Positions 14,976 to 23,895 of a stretch of 28,306 nt of DNA are shown here, piece after piece. The notes under the pieces are model-generated. The model was not told where the DNA came from. It saw nothing but the letters and a program-made list of their open reading frames with translations, and made no database searches. The first letter of the stretch is position 1. Each line of letters opens with the position of its first letter. Both the position numbers and the translations under genes were made by a program. The DNA comes from Acidobacteriota bacterium (GTDB lineage Bacteria; Acidobacteriota; Terriglobia; Terriglobales; Acidobacteriaceae): positions 1-28,306 of the forward strand of contig JAJYSL010000037.1 in the NCBI GenBank assembly GCA_021793595.1, given 5' to 3'.

Positions 14976-16943
14976 TCATCCCGAGCTTTCCAAAAGGCGG
15001 ACAAGCTCGGCTTTGGGGCTGCGCAGAGTGTTTTTCAGAACGTTTATCCCATACCGAAAGAGTGTGCCGAAATTCGTGTTGTACCAACAGCACTCCGTCA
15101 TGCGCGGCGACAGTCCACACAGGAAACGAAGCTTGTCCACCCTGTTCGGTGAAGCCAATATGGCTGAAACCAGTCGATGGTTTCCATCCAAGATGGTGAA
15201 CGGTTCAGTCTCGCTAACCCCGATCAGGATGATTGGACCGATGCCGTGATCTTCTTTGCCGAGCCGCTCGCCGATCTCGGCAAGCTTGACTAAAAATTGA
15301 TCGTCGATCACGCTTTCACGTTGGCTCATTCTCTCCGCAACCTCCGTGATTGAAAAGTGACCCTGGGCGATTTTTCGCCATTGCGCCCGGGGAAACACCC
15401 GAATCTGGCTGAGATTCGAGACCTTCAATTCCAGCTCATACCATTCAGTTCCGGCAGGCAGTTCACTCCACAAAGCTCGATGCCGAAGGAAGAACAGGGC
15501 ACGCCGCTTGGCATTTTCTCTCGCGTTGTCCAGATCAGGATTCATGACAATGTCACGCAGCGTCTCGTGGTAATCGCGGAAGACGGGATTGGGAAAGTCG
15601 CTTTTCAGAAAGTCGGCAATCACTTCGTCTTCCGAGGCGCGCCGAATCAGTCTGACGGGTTGGAAGACCCCGTGTTTTTGCTTTCTGTAGGGATCGCTCA
15701 ACGCATTTATAAGGAATGGCAAAGCCACCAGGCCCAGCAGAACGGTCATCAGCACCAACTGCACCAAGATGACCTGCCGCAAGGAAGAATGGAAAAGACA
15801 GATCCCCGCGATCACGACGCCGCTGAACAGCAACTGAACCCAGCTTGTGTTGGCAATCTTGTACGACATCTCGTAAGTGATGATCACAGCGCTGAGCGAA
15901 TACACGACAGAAGTGATGGCGTAGAGAGCAAGCAGATAGGAAAGGCCGTGTGGCCCGACAATTTCAAACTTGGATCCGAAAAAGTACCTCCAGATCCACT
16001 CGGGCGCCAGGCGAAGGCCCAGAGCAAGAGCCGACCCGATCGACAACACCATGAGCAGCGCCGATGCGATGACGGTAAGATCTTTCCTCTCCTCGTTATT
16101 TGTACCCGCCACCAGCGGAAACATGCTGTTGACGACAGCCTGAGAGAAAGAAAAAACTACTCGGCCTACCATTGCCACCGCGGCATAGAGGCCAGCTTCT
16201 CTGAGGAGAAAGAAATGCTTCACCAGAACAATGTCGCAGTTATTGATGAGCATCTGGCCGGAGAAAAATACGATCGCCTGCAACATTTCACGAAGCGCAT
16301 AGGAGCGGCGAATCGATGTCGGAATTCGAGCCGCGAGCTTGGGCGTAATTGCGAGATAGGCCGCGACAACAGCCGCCGAATTGGCTGCGATCACGCCACG
16401 AACCCCAAAACCAAGGAGAATCAAAAGGACCGATCCTCCCAGCCGCATCACGCCTTCGAAGACTAGATTACCGGCGAGTCGACGAAAACCGAATGCGCCC
16501 TGAACGTAGCCGCGGCGACTGCCGAGCGGAATATAAAACGCAACGCCAACCGCCAGAAGAACAATAAGGAATGGGTCATTCAGATTGAGGTAGCTGGCGA
16601 TCCGTCCGTGAAACAGCAGAAAGATCGACGCGATGGCAATCCCGCACGCCCAGGATGCGACATGGAAGCTGCGATACCCGGCAGACTTAGCCTCCGGGGT
16701 CCGCTGTTGCGCAACAATCTTGGCCGAGATGATCTGGAATGAGAGCGTCACCGCCGACACCAGGGTGAGCAGGGTATATACGGCAGTTGCATTGCCGAAG
16801 CCGTTGGGGCCAAGAAACCTGGCTACAGCGATGTTGTAGATGAAGTTGGTAGCCGTTGCCAGGCCCGATCCGGAGAGCAGAACGAAGCTCCCTGAAAGAA
16901 CACGGGATCGCAGTGTTTTCGGTTTATGTATCGCAGTGTTCAA
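14976..16943 (-). CDS. Wzx-type polysaccharide flippase fused to a soluble C-terminal domain with a ParB-like DGNHR motif
   Basis: A 655-residue protein from TTG 16943, which has GGAG 10 nt upstream and begins just before the first membrane helix. The frame runs on to a GTG at 17030 that lacks a ribosome-binding site. Residues up to about 410 are a polytopic MVF/MATE-like flippase with some 12-14 helices, beginning LSGSFVLLSGSGLATATNF and containing the family-typical VARFLGPNGFG. These proteins move lipid-linked sugar units across the inner membrane. About 230 soluble residues follow: a charged helical part (RRALFFLRHRALW), WYELELKVSNLSQIRVFPRAQW, then FTILDGNHRLVSAIL (near residue 585). DGNHR resembles the phosphate-binding motif of ParB/sulfiredoxin-like domains. 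Such a tail is not part of ordinary Wzx proteins; its role is unknown. Its stop is 83 nt before the STAS gene. Confidence 0.87.
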   Translation of the reverse strand: MNTAIHKPKTLRSRVLSGSFVLLSGSGLATATNFIYNIAVARFLGPNGFGNATAVYTLLTLVSAVTLSFQIISAKIVAQQRTPEAKSAGYRSFHVASWACGIAIASIFLLFHGRIASYLNLNDPFLIVLLAVGVAFYIPLGSRRGYVQGAFGFRRLAGNLVFEGVMRLGGSVLLILLGFGVRGVIAANSAAVVAAYLAITPKLAARIPTSIRRSYALREMLQAIVFFSGQMLINNCDIVLVKHFFLLREAGLYAAVAMVGRVVFSFSQAVVNSMFPLVAGTNNEERKDLTVIASALLMVLSIGSALALGLRLAPEWIWRYFFGSKFEIVGPHGLSYLLALYAITSVVYSLSAVIITYEMSYKIANTSWVQLLFSGVVIAGICLFHSSLRQVILVQLVLMTVLLGLVALPFLINALSDPYRKQKHGVFQPVRLIRRASEDEVIADFLKSDFPNPVFRDYHETLRDIVMNPDLDNARENAKRRALFFLRHRALWSELPAGTEWYELELKVSNLSQIRVFPRAQWRKIAQGHFSITEVAERMSQRESVIDDQFLVKLAEIGERLGKEDHGIGPIILIGVSETEPFTILDGNHRLVSAILASPNRVDKLRFLCGLSPRMTECCWYNTNFGTLFRYGINVLKNTLRSPKAELVRLLESSG

Positions 16944-17154
16944 CTTGTTGAGGCTCCAATGATAACCAGGCAAAATTCGTTGGGCTCTCCCTGCATAAGG
17001 CCCGGGGGTGGCCGGGAGAACTCGACGCACGCTTCAATTCCGCAATAACTGATTTCGATGCGCAAAAGAGCCCAGTGGCTGCTCGGGACCAGACGCAATC
17101 TCTCGAAATCGCGACAACCCTGGTATCCCGATTTGCTTCTAATAGGTATTCATT

Positions 17155-18162
17155 ATGGTGGGTCGTGTAGGCATTGCATTCTTCTTGTTTCTTTTTCTTG
17201 CCGGCGGATGCTCCAGGCGTGGGACTCCACAGCCGGTGCAACTGAAATACAAGGCCACCGGCACGTCGCCCGAAGTTTTGGCCCTGTACGAAGCCTGGTT
17301 CGGATTCTCCAAGCACATCAACCCCGGCTATTCGTCGCACGATCCGGCAGTGATTCGCCGCCAGATCCAGCAGGCGAAGGCTAGAGGGATTTCGGCGTTT
17401 GTGGTGGATTGGTATGGAGACCGGGAGCCCTTTATCGATCAAAGTTATTCGTTGATGCAGAAAATCGCCGGGAAGGAACACTTCCACGTGGCAATGATGT
17501 ATGACGAGAGCGACCAGGAGGATGGCGCGACCGACGAAGCCATCGCCGACTTCACGATGTTCCACGACACCTATCTTTCTCCCAAATCTCCAGGGCACAA
17601 GGCCTACCTGACATACGAAGGCCGTCCGGTCATTTTTATCTGGCCCAAGGCAAGGCACACCAATTGGAACCAGGTGAGAGCGGTCATCAATAAATGGAAG
17701 CCCGCACCGCTGCTGATTGGGCTCAATCCGCCCGGCAAGGATGCGGACGCATTTGACGGATTCTATGCCTGGATCAATCCGGGGCCGCAGGGGTGGACAG
17801 CGGACGGCAGCCATTGGGGGCAGGAGTACCTCAAGAATTTTTATGAAACTATGGGGTCAACGTATGCTGACAAGATTATTGTCGGGGGCGCGTGGTCCCA
17901 GTTCAACGACAGCAAAGCCTCATGGAGCCTGAATCGGCACATGTCTGCGCGCTGCGGACAGACGTACCAGGACACCTTCAACCTCTGGCGAAAGTACTTT
18001 CCTGCCGGTCAACCAATTCCCTTCCTGATGCTGGAAACCTGGAATGATTACGAAGAAGGTACGGCGCTTGAGCCTGGCATCCCAACGTGCGGAACGGGAT
18101 CGCAGGCACCGGCCGACACGAATCAGGCGGCCAAAACGCCGAGTACGCTTGAGAAGCACTAA
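17155..18162 (+). CDS. GH99/GH71-like glycoside hydrolase lipoprotein
   Basis: A 335-residue protein. A short hydrophobic N-terminus ends in LAGGC (Cys19), a likely lipobox, so it is probably anchored in a membrane facing the periplasm or outside. The mature part is a TIM-barrel glycosidase of the GH99/GH71-like type: YEAWFGF near the start, ISAFVVDWYGDREPF (79-93), VAMMYDES, VIFIWPK, FYAWINPG and the diagnostic ETWNDYEEGTALEP (Glu294 onwards), which holds the acidic residues of the active site. Relatives are endo-acting alpha-mannosidases or mannanases, or enzymes of surface-polysaccharide loci. It diverges from the flippase gene and could trim or release the polymer made by this locus. Polymer specificity cannot be read from sequence. 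Confidence 0.82.
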   Translation: MVGRVGIAFFLFLFLAGGCSRRGTPQPVQLKYKATGTSPEVLALYEAWFGFSKHINPGYSSHDPAVIRRQIQQAKARGISAFVVDWYGDREPFIDQSYSLMQKIAGKEHFHVAMMYDESDQEDGATDEAIADFTMFHDTYLSPKSPGHKAYLTYEGRPVIFIWPKARHTNWNQVRAVINKWKPAPLLIGLNPPGKDADAFDGFYAWINPGPQGWTADGSHWGQEYLKNFYETMGSTYADKIIVGGAWSQFNDSKASWSLNRHMSARCGQTYQDTFNLWRKYFPAGQPIPFLMLETWNDYEEGTALEPGIPTCGTGSQAPADTNQAAKTPSTLEKH

Positions 18163-18210
18163 CGGATAGCGCGAAACCCTCGGAACATCGATATATTCGA
18201 CTATCAAATG

Positions 18211-18246
18211 AAATGGTCGCCCACATAATACAGGCGACCATTTTTT
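18211..18246 (+). terminator. Intrinsic terminator after the glycoside hydrolase gene
   Basis: AAATGGTCGCC (18211-18221) pairs perfectly with GGCGACCATTT (18233-18243) around an 11-nt loop, and the right arm runs into six T residues. It lies 48 nt after the stop codon. Confidence 0.88.
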
Positions 18247-18335
18247 CTTTGGCTCTGTTTCTCTTCAGAATCGTCGACCCACCACCTGCTGGTTCAAATT
18301 CGACCAACGCTGCACGTCTCGACTTTCCGGGGCTA

Positions 18336-19352
18336 TTATCCCGCTCGCATTTTGAATGCGATGACCGGCTCCGTCTCAGAGTCGTCGATCGAGGCATCGC
18401 CATTCTGATACTCGACGCGTCCCTGAGCGCCGATCATTGCAGGGGCCTGATAGACCTTATTAATGATGGATAGCGGACGGCTTCGCACCTCGTCATACAC
18501 GCGTCCAAGATATTCGCCAAGGACGCCGAGGCACAGCATCAGCATACTTCCCACCGTAAAAATTGCGGCGGTGACGGAGAGTCCCATTGTGTCAACCGGG
18601 CTCTTGGCAAGCACAGCGGCAACAGCAAGAATGGCAACGACAAACGCGGAAAGACTGGAAAGCGCGAAACACAGCCGCAGCGGCTTGTAGCTGAAGCTGG
18701 TGATGGCATCCATCGCGTACTTGATGCGGCTCACAAAGGAGAGCTTGCCATCCCCAGCGAGGCGGTCGTTGCGGTCATAGTAAACGACAGCATTCTTATA
18801 ACCTACCCAGGCGCGCAAGCCGGGCAGGTAGCGGTTGCCTTCTCTCAACGCATTGATCGAATCGACAGCCTGGCGATCCATCAAGCCAAAAATCCCGGCG
18901 TTGAGAGGGATGGGATAGTCGGAGAGCGCAGCCAATATGCGATAAAAAAGTGGGAATAGCGCGGCAAGAATCTTGCGCCGCTCCTGACGGCTCCGTCTGA
19001 CAGCAACAACAACCTGAGCACCACGGCGCCACGCATCGACAAGCTGCGGTAGAACTTCGGGGGGATCCTGCATGTCTCCATCCATCAGGATGACTGCTTG
19101 TCCGCGTGCGGTCCGGAGGCCGGCTGAAATGGCGCCCATGTGTCCCCAGTTGCGCGACAGGTCGACCACGACTACGTGGGGATCTACGCTTTGCAGCTCC
19201 CGCAGCAGTTCCAGAGACGAGTCCTTGGAACCATCATTGACGTACACAACTTCCCAATCTTCTCCAACCTGGCACATCGAGCCTGCCACAGCTTCATGCA
19301 ACTGACAAATTAATTCTTCTTCGTTATAGATCGGTATGACGACGGAAACCAT
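18336..19352 (-). CDS. Family 2 glycosyltransferase, polyprenyl-phosphate sugar transferase type
   Basis: A 338-residue protein from ATG 19352. The frame extends 37 codons upstream to a TTG at 19463, but the catalytic domain begins directly at 19352. VSVVIPIYNEEE (2-13), VNDGSKDSS (38-46) and the metal-binding DGDMQDP (91-97) are typical of GT-A family 2. GIFGLMDRQAVD lies in the acceptor-side half. Two C-terminal membrane helices (LCFALSSLSAFVVAILAVAA, then SVTAAIFTVGSMLMLCLGV) and EYLGRVYDEVRSRP match the GtrB/ArnC/DPM1-like group, which moves a sugar from a nucleotide donor to undecaprenyl phosphate on the cytoplasmic side. It lies 301 bp downstream of the four-gene operon on the same strand and could supply the lipid-linked sugar for the GT-C-like protein. 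Confidence 0.9.
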   Translation of the reverse strand: MVSVVIPIYNEEELICQLHEAVAGSMCQVGEDWEVVYVNDGSKDSSLELLRELQSVDPHVVVVDLSRNWGHMGAISAGLRTARGQAVILMDGDMQDPPEVLPQLVDAWRRGAQVVVAVRRSRQERRKILAALFPLFYRILAALSDYPIPLNAGIFGLMDRQAVDSINALREGNRYLPGLRAWVGYKNAVVYYDRNDRLAGDGKLSFVSRIKYAMDAITSFSYKPLRLCFALSSLSAFVVAILAVAAVLAKSPVDTMGLSVTAAIFTVGSMLMLCLGVLGEYLGRVYDEVRSRPLSIINKVYQAPAMIGAQGRVEYQNGDASIDDSETEPVIAFKMRAG

Positions 19353-19653
19353 GCTGCCCCCCAAACCCTTCTCTGAAATGAAAATACCTGTTCGCCCATC
19401 CGGCGCTGTTTCAGCGCACTTCGCGTCAGCCGGACTTTTGAACTGGCTTGTTACATTTGCCAATTTTCCTGAGAGAACCGGCCAAACTGGCTTTACCGTC
19501 AGAATGGGGAATTCATTCGGTATTTACATTGCCAAATAGGATGCCAACAATCGCCAATTCGTTTTATCAACGTATTTTTTCTGTGCGATTGGTACATGAC
19601 ACACTTTGTAGCCCCAGGGGAGAGGGGATCATCTCAGCTTGAAAAACAATGTC
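19353..19653. other. Intergenic region upstream of the glycosyltransferase
   Basis: 301 bp between the end of the four-gene operon and the GT2 gene, read on the minus strand. The part next to the GT2 gene is its in-frame upstream extension. Further out is A+T-rich sequence with TTGGCA and TAAATA 15 nt apart on the minus strand (19526-19552 region), a weak promoter candidate. No terminator hairpin was identified. Confidence 0.35.
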
Positions 19654-20157
19654 TCATTCCGGTACAGACTGAAAAATCCGCACTCTCCACCGGGTTTCGG
19701 CGGGGGTCATTACGACGGTATAGCGGGTGTGAGTGTGCTGGGTCGTCAGAACTTTCTGATGGTCGACGACTCTTTCATCATATTCGACATTATCCACCAA
19801 TTGAACGGAAAGTCCATCGGGTGAATAGAAAACAATTTGAATGGTATGGGCGCGGTCCTGATAGCGGGTATGAATCCCCAGGGCAGCCTGCTGGTGGATG
19901 GTGTCCGTCAATTTATCTTTGGCGGTCCCCACAAAGTCCTGATCGAGCAGGTCAGACCGATTCTGCAGCAGTGCAGCTGCCAGGCTTTGCCAGGATTCCA
20001 GATAGTCGCGAACCACCGCCGTTGCGGTCTGCTCCTGCAGCTGCCGCGGCCCATGCAAGTTCGGCGGCTCCACGTGAACGACCGGCTGGGCTGCGAGCAG
20101 AGCGCCCGGCATGACCGCTATCGAGAATAGAACCAGCATGGTTTTTATCGTCATCAT
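19654..20157 (-). CDS. Small exported protein, last gene of a coupled four-gene operon
   Basis: A 167-residue protein whose ATG (20157) overlaps the previous stop as ATGA. The signal peptide runs to about residue 23 (PGALLAAQP). The mature part has an amphipathic helical start (TAVVRDYLESWQSLAAALLQ), followed by a domain with alternating beta segments: HTIQIVFYSPDGLSVQLVD, DERVVDHQ, TRYTVVMTPAETRWRVRIF. This pattern resembles a NTF2-like or SnoaL-like fold, judged by eye only. No family recognised. The coupling suggests a fixed ratio with the other exported products of this operon. Confidence 0.8.
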   Translation of the reverse strand: MMTIKTMLVLFSIAVMPGALLAAQPVVHVEPPNLHGPRQLQEQTATAVVRDYLESWQSLAAALLQNRSDLLDQDFVGTAKDKLTDTIHQQAALGIHTRYQDRAHTIQIVFYSPDGLSVQLVDNVEYDERVVDHQKVLTTQHTHTRYTVVMTPAETRWRVRIFQSVPE

Positions 20158-21023
20158 TTTTGCCAATGAATTTCATTTCCCAGCACAACCCCGCTGGCAA
20201 CGGTAATGGTCGCTCCGGGGTGGGCGGGCAACTCCACTTGCGCGATTCCTTGTTTCAGAGGCACGTCTGCCGTCGACTGTGTGCCGTTGTAGTTCTCGGT
20301 GAAAGTGACGATAGTGCCGTCGGGCACGGCGTTTCCACTGCAGTCTCGCACCGGACTGGTTTGTAAATGGATCCGATTTCCAGCAGCCTGGGCGCTCATC
20401 TTCAACCCACATGGGTTGCCAGGAACCTGTTCTACGACGCGTGTGCTGGAAACACCATCCACCTGGGCTTCAAACTTGGCGAAACCTTCTTTCGTCCCCG
20501 AATCCATTTCTGTTGTAGCCTCGCCTAGGTTTGAAGTCACTGTGCGCTGCTGCACAGCACCTGACGGGATCGACAACTTGAAGGAGACTGGCGTGGGCTT
20601 GGTGATCAGGTTGTGGTAAACATCGAAGATGTACAGGGTTCCTGTGATCCCATTATGCAAGCCGACTGAGAGCCGCGACGGCTTTGCCAGAAAACTCACG
20701 TTGGCCGGCTTGCTTGCAGGCACAACATCGAACCATCCGTTTTCCGTGGAGGCGCCTGCCACCAGAATCGCCAGGTAACGGCCGGCGTTGTACAAGGAGC
20801 CAGTCGGAAAGTAAGTAGGTTCTCCCAGTTGCACATCTTGCTTGAGGACCTGGGCGGGTCCGACAATGTACAAAACCGCCTTGCCGCTTCCTGTGCTCTG
20901 AATCGAAAAGGCGCTGCCCGCTTCGACGGGCGTTGGCAAACTCATGCGACTGTCCTGCGCATAGGCCAGCGGTAACACGGTGAACAGAATGCCACTGATC
21001 AGGCATGTGAACCTGAGCTTCAA
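20154..21023 (-). CDS. Exported protein with Ig-like (invasin-type) C-terminal domain
   Basis: A 289-residue protein from TTG 21023, overlapping the previous stop as TTGA, with AGGGG upstream. The signal peptide runs to about residue 22 (PLAYAQD). The rest is beta-rich. The last third (DCSGNAVPDGTIVTFTE, then QGIAQVELPAHPGATITV) follows the pattern of bacterial Ig-like domain 1 (invasin/intimin type), and the middle (LYIFDVYHNLITKPTPVSF) looks like a second such domain. These are usually structural or binding modules outside the inner membrane. Its place next to a GT-C-like enzyme suggests a surface-polymer partner. The specific function is unknown. Confidence 0.8.
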   Translation of the reverse strand: MKLRFTCLISGILFTVLPLAYAQDSRMSLPTPVEAGSAFSIQSTGSGKAVLYIVGPAQVLKQDVQLGEPTYFPTGSLYNAGRYLAILVAGASTENGWFDVVPASKPANVSFLAKPSRLSVGLHNGITGTLYIFDVYHNLITKPTPVSFKLSIPSGAVQQRTVTSNLGEATTEMDSGTKEGFAKFEAQVDGVSSTRVVEQVPGNPCGLKMSAQAAGNRIHLQTSPVRDCSGNAVPDGTIVTFTENYNGTQSTADVPLKQGIAQVELPAHPGATITVASGVVLGNEIHWQK

Positions 21024-22147
21024 TTGACACCCCTGACGCTGTAAGTCTCAGTGATGGTGCGTTCGCTGCTGATCTTCCTGGCGAGATCCTCCGGGATATG
21101 GATAGTGAATGGAATTGGCGTCTGCGGCAGGAGCGCATGATCTGTATATTGATCGGCCACCCACACGACCTGGCCTGTCTTATCGTAGAGCGTCTCCAGA
21201 ATATGCGCGATATTCACCACCCGGCCACCTTGATTGACAAGCTGCCCGGTAACGGTGGCTCCCGGCGCCGGATTCAAGCGCTCATTTTCAATTGCGATCA
21301 CAGGGCCAGCGGAGGCGCTCACCAAGCTTGACAAAGGCTCCATACGGATGCTGCCGACATCCGACAAAGTTGCGTTGGGAAAATTGATGAAGAATGGCGT
21401 TACTTGTTTGGGCAATAGAATGTGAGAGATCTTGTCGAAGCTGCCTTCGGTCGAGATTGTGGAGCCGCTCTTTGACAACAGAGTGGCCCTGACCGAAACG
21501 TACGCAGGCACGACATCTTCATTCAACAGCTCGCCGAGTACGACCACACCTTCCGCGCGCTGCACTGGGTGCATATCGACAATGCGGACATGCGGTGCTT
21601 CCACGTCCTGCACTCCCCAATCATCTCCCGCACCCCGATAGATCACGTCCCAGCGAAGATAATTCTCCGGAATGACCTGGGGCGGCACAACTTTCTTCTT
21701 CACCAGCGGCCAATCAACATTCCATCGGTCTCCGTTCCTGACGACATGCAGGTCTCGCACAGTGGTGAACGGCCCCACAACAGAAGACCAGTGCATCCGG
21801 AGTCGCACCTCTGCCTGATCGCTGGAAGCATGCAGCGGTCGCACCTCAAAGGTTTCGAGGGTCGCGTACGTGCGCAGGCTCAGGTAATACCCCGTCAAAT
21901 CGTGTACAAAATCCGACTGGGTGAACTCGGCTTTGTTGGCGAGGCTGGAGTAGGCAGACTTCCAGGCTCGAAGCCGTATTTCATCCCCGAGATTTACCAC
22001 AGCGGCCTGCGGGGTAGAAGAGGCCCGCAACAATTTTTTTCCACCTGAATATTCGAGCGCGGTTTTCCCGGGATGCAGCGTTCCAATCGCGATGAAGATC
22101 ACGGTCGCGGCGGTAATGGAGGCAGCGATTACACGTCCTGTATTCAC
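21020..22147 (-). CDS. Membrane-anchored periplasmic protein of unknown family
   Basis: A 375-residue protein from GTG 22147, overlapping the previous stop as GTGA. A single hydrophobic segment (about 5-23) anchors or exports it. Residues about 55-155 (SDFVHDLTGYYLSLRTYATLETFEVRPL, then VRDLHVVRNGDRWNVDWPLV) resemble the NTF2-like N-terminal domain seen in some penicillin-binding and periplasmic proteins. Residues about 195-365 contain two beta-sandwich stretches with VLGELLNEDVVPAYVSVRATLL and VTGQLVNQGGRVVNIAHILETLYD, the pattern of FxLYD-like domains. It lacks any catalytic motif that I can recognise and lies second in the coupled operon. Confidence 0.8.
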   Translation of the reverse strand: MNTGRVIAASITAATVIFIAIGTLHPGKTALEYSGGKKLLRASSTPQAAVVNLGDEIRLRAWKSAYSSLANKAEFTQSDFVHDLTGYYLSLRTYATLETFEVRPLHASSDQAEVRLRMHWSSVVGPFTTVRDLHVVRNGDRWNVDWPLVKKKVVPPQVIPENYLRWDVIYRGAGDDWGVQDVEAPHVRIVDMHPVQRAEGVVVLGELLNEDVVPAYVSVRATLLSKSGSTISTEGSFDKISHILLPKQVTPFFINFPNATLSDVGSIRMEPLSSLVSASAGPVIAIENERLNPAPGATVTGQLVNQGGRVVNIAHILETLYDKTGQVVWVADQYTDHALLPQTPIPFTIHIPEDLARKISSERTITETYSVRGVN

Positions 22148-23895
22148 GAGACGAGTCTCCCGGTTTCGAGATCTTTCTTGTCAGCAAATGCATCATCGGC
22201 TTCCGCGCCTTCCCGTTTCCGACCAGGAATCAGGACAACGACGATGGCGAGAATGCTGCTGCCGAATGGAAGCGTGCCCCACATGATGCCTTGCCAGTTA
22301 GGCGGCCTCTGTGGCGCGTTCACCGGCATCGCGGGCGGCACACCGTCTTTGCCCCATATCGTGATTGTGTGGTTTTCCAGGTCATCCACCGGTCGCCACC
22401 CGGCGAATTTCAATAGCGGATTGTAATATGGATCGCGAACGATGACCCACTTCAGGCCATATTTATCGGCGTGTCGCAGGATGGCGCGCAGCGCGTCCAG
22501 TCCGGCCTGGCCGAAGTATTTTGAGCTGCTGAGTGATCCAGCGCCGTTACTGGTCAGCTCTGGCAACCTGCGGCCGGAGTTCCACTCCCCATCGACGCTG
22601 CCTGCGTCGGTGAGGACCGCGAGCCGGGAAATCTTGTCACCAAATCCCAGGGTAACGTAGCGATACTGGTCGTGACGGTCGCGATTGAGCCAATCCGCCA
22701 CCGAATCGACCTTGATACCTGCGCCTTCTGCCGGCCGAATGGTCACCCACGCAACCGCAAATCCACAGGTGATGGCGGCCGCGATGGATAGCGGGATCAT
22801 GGCGCGCATGTGGAACCGGTCAATCAGGTCGGAAACCAGCAGCCCGACGATGGGAAGCGCCAGCAGCGTCGCCCAATAGGTGAATCGCTCCATCGTCAAA
22901 ACTTCAAATGCGCGCCCAAGAAGCAGGCGGCCCACAGGAGTTGTGCCGCCGAGGCCGATCAAAAAGGCAACCCAAAAACCAAAGAGCAACGGACGAAGTC
23001 GAGGGATTGCGGAACCGCGAACCACAATAAACGGGAGCGCGAGGATCATGGCTCCATACGGCGCCAGGAAATAATTGAAGCCGAATATCGGGCTCAGGAT
23101 ATAGTTCGCTCGGCTGGGATGCGGGATCGGAGCCTGCGTGACCGGGTAATGGATCAATGCTATCCAGAATGGAAGCAGCACCACGGTGATCGCCGCCCCC
23201 ACAAGCAACACGATCGTCAACGTGCGAAAGATAAAAGCTGGCTTAGAGGTCCGCGGTCCACCCTGACGGTCAAGCAGCACCAAGGCCAGCACTGGTATCG
23301 CAAAGAAAAATGACCCGAACAACAGGGTGGCGTGGTGGGCGGCGGCGGCGGCGGTAAACAGCACGCTGGCTTTCAGAAAAGATCGCCAACTGCCATGCCG
23401 GATCCAATCGAATAAATAGGGGAGCGCATTCAGGTAGATCGGCGCAGCGGATGTGGTGGCCAATTGCCCGGCGGAGTAGACCAGAAAACTTTCCGAGCCC
23501 AGAAAAACGGTGGCCAGGGCTGCGAAGGAGGCGGCCCGCGGACTGACCCACAGTAGCGAAAAGCGATAAATGCCTACGACAAGCAGCAGGATGGCGGCCA
23601 ACTGCACCGCCATGTATGCCATATCCAAACCTGTAATATGAGAAATAATCGCCACCCACTGCTGCGGCAGCGGGGGATATGTGGTCTGCGAAAAGCCCGC
23701 GTACCACTTGGTGTTCCAGGGGTTGAACCAGTGATGCAGATAATGCGAGGCGAAAAAGATATGGAAATTCGCATCGTATGAGTTCAGCGGCAATCTTATG
23801 AGCATCAGAGGTAAATGAACCACCAATGCGGCCATAAGAATGAGGCTCATCGGTAGGGGCCGTGATGACGGCGCGACCGACTCAATTCTGTCCAC
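22144..23895 (-). CDS. Polytopic membrane protein, GT-C glycosyltransferase-like (PTPS-related type)
   Basis: A 583-residue protein from GTG 23895, with AAGGGAA just upstream. About 11 hydrophobic helices fill residues 15-405, followed by a soluble region and a last helix near 545-560 before a charged tail. The first extracytoplasmic loop has NSYDANFHIFFASHY (Asp41, His45) and WNPW/TYPPLPQQ-like segments. An acidic residue in this loop is typical of GT-C transferases that use polyprenyl-phosphate sugars. The overall pattern fits the membrane family annotated as 6-pyruvoyl-tetrahydropterin synthase-related, a misleading name. The C-terminal soluble part (YGLKWVIVRDPYYNPLLKF) is like the periplasmic part of such proteins. 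First gene of the coupled operon; donor and acceptor unknown. Confidence 0.82.
   Translation of the reverse strand: MDRIESVAPSSRPLPMSLILMAALVVHLPLMLIRLPLNSYDANFHIFFASHYLHHWFNPWNTKWYAGFSQTTYPPLPQQWVAIISHITGLDMAYMAVQLAAILLLVVGIYRFSLLWVSPRAASFAALATVFLGSESFLVYSAGQLATTSAAPIYLNALPYLFDWIRHGSWRSFLKASVLFTAAAAAHHATLLFGSFFFAIPVLALVLLDRQGGPRTSKPAFIFRTLTIVLLVGAAITVVLLPFWIALIHYPVTQAPIPHPSRANYILSPIFGFNYFLAPYGAMILALPFIVVRGSAIPRLRPLLFGFWVAFLIGLGGTTPVGRLLLGRAFEVLTMERFTYWATLLALPIVGLLVSDLIDRFHMRAMIPLSIAAAITCGFAVAWVTIRPAEGAGIKVDSVADWLNRDRHDQYRYVTLGFGDKISRLAVLTDAGSVDGEWNSGRRLPELTSNGAGSLSSSKYFGQAGLDALRAILRHADKYGLKWVIVRDPYYNPLLKFAGWRPVDDLENHTITIWGKDGVPPAMPVNAPQRPPNWQGIMWGTLPFGSSILAIVVVLIPGRKREGAEADDAFADKKDLETGRLVS

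Noticed and set aside
15357..16466. Plus-strand open frame of 369 codons opposite the flippase
   Set aside because: The minus-strand reading gives clear membrane helices and family motifs; this one is highly charged, with no pattern.
16924..17814. Minus-strand open frame of 296 codons antisense to the glycosidase gene
   Set aside because: It lies opposite a gene with clear family motifs and its own translation looks random; it mirrors the codon pattern of the real gene.
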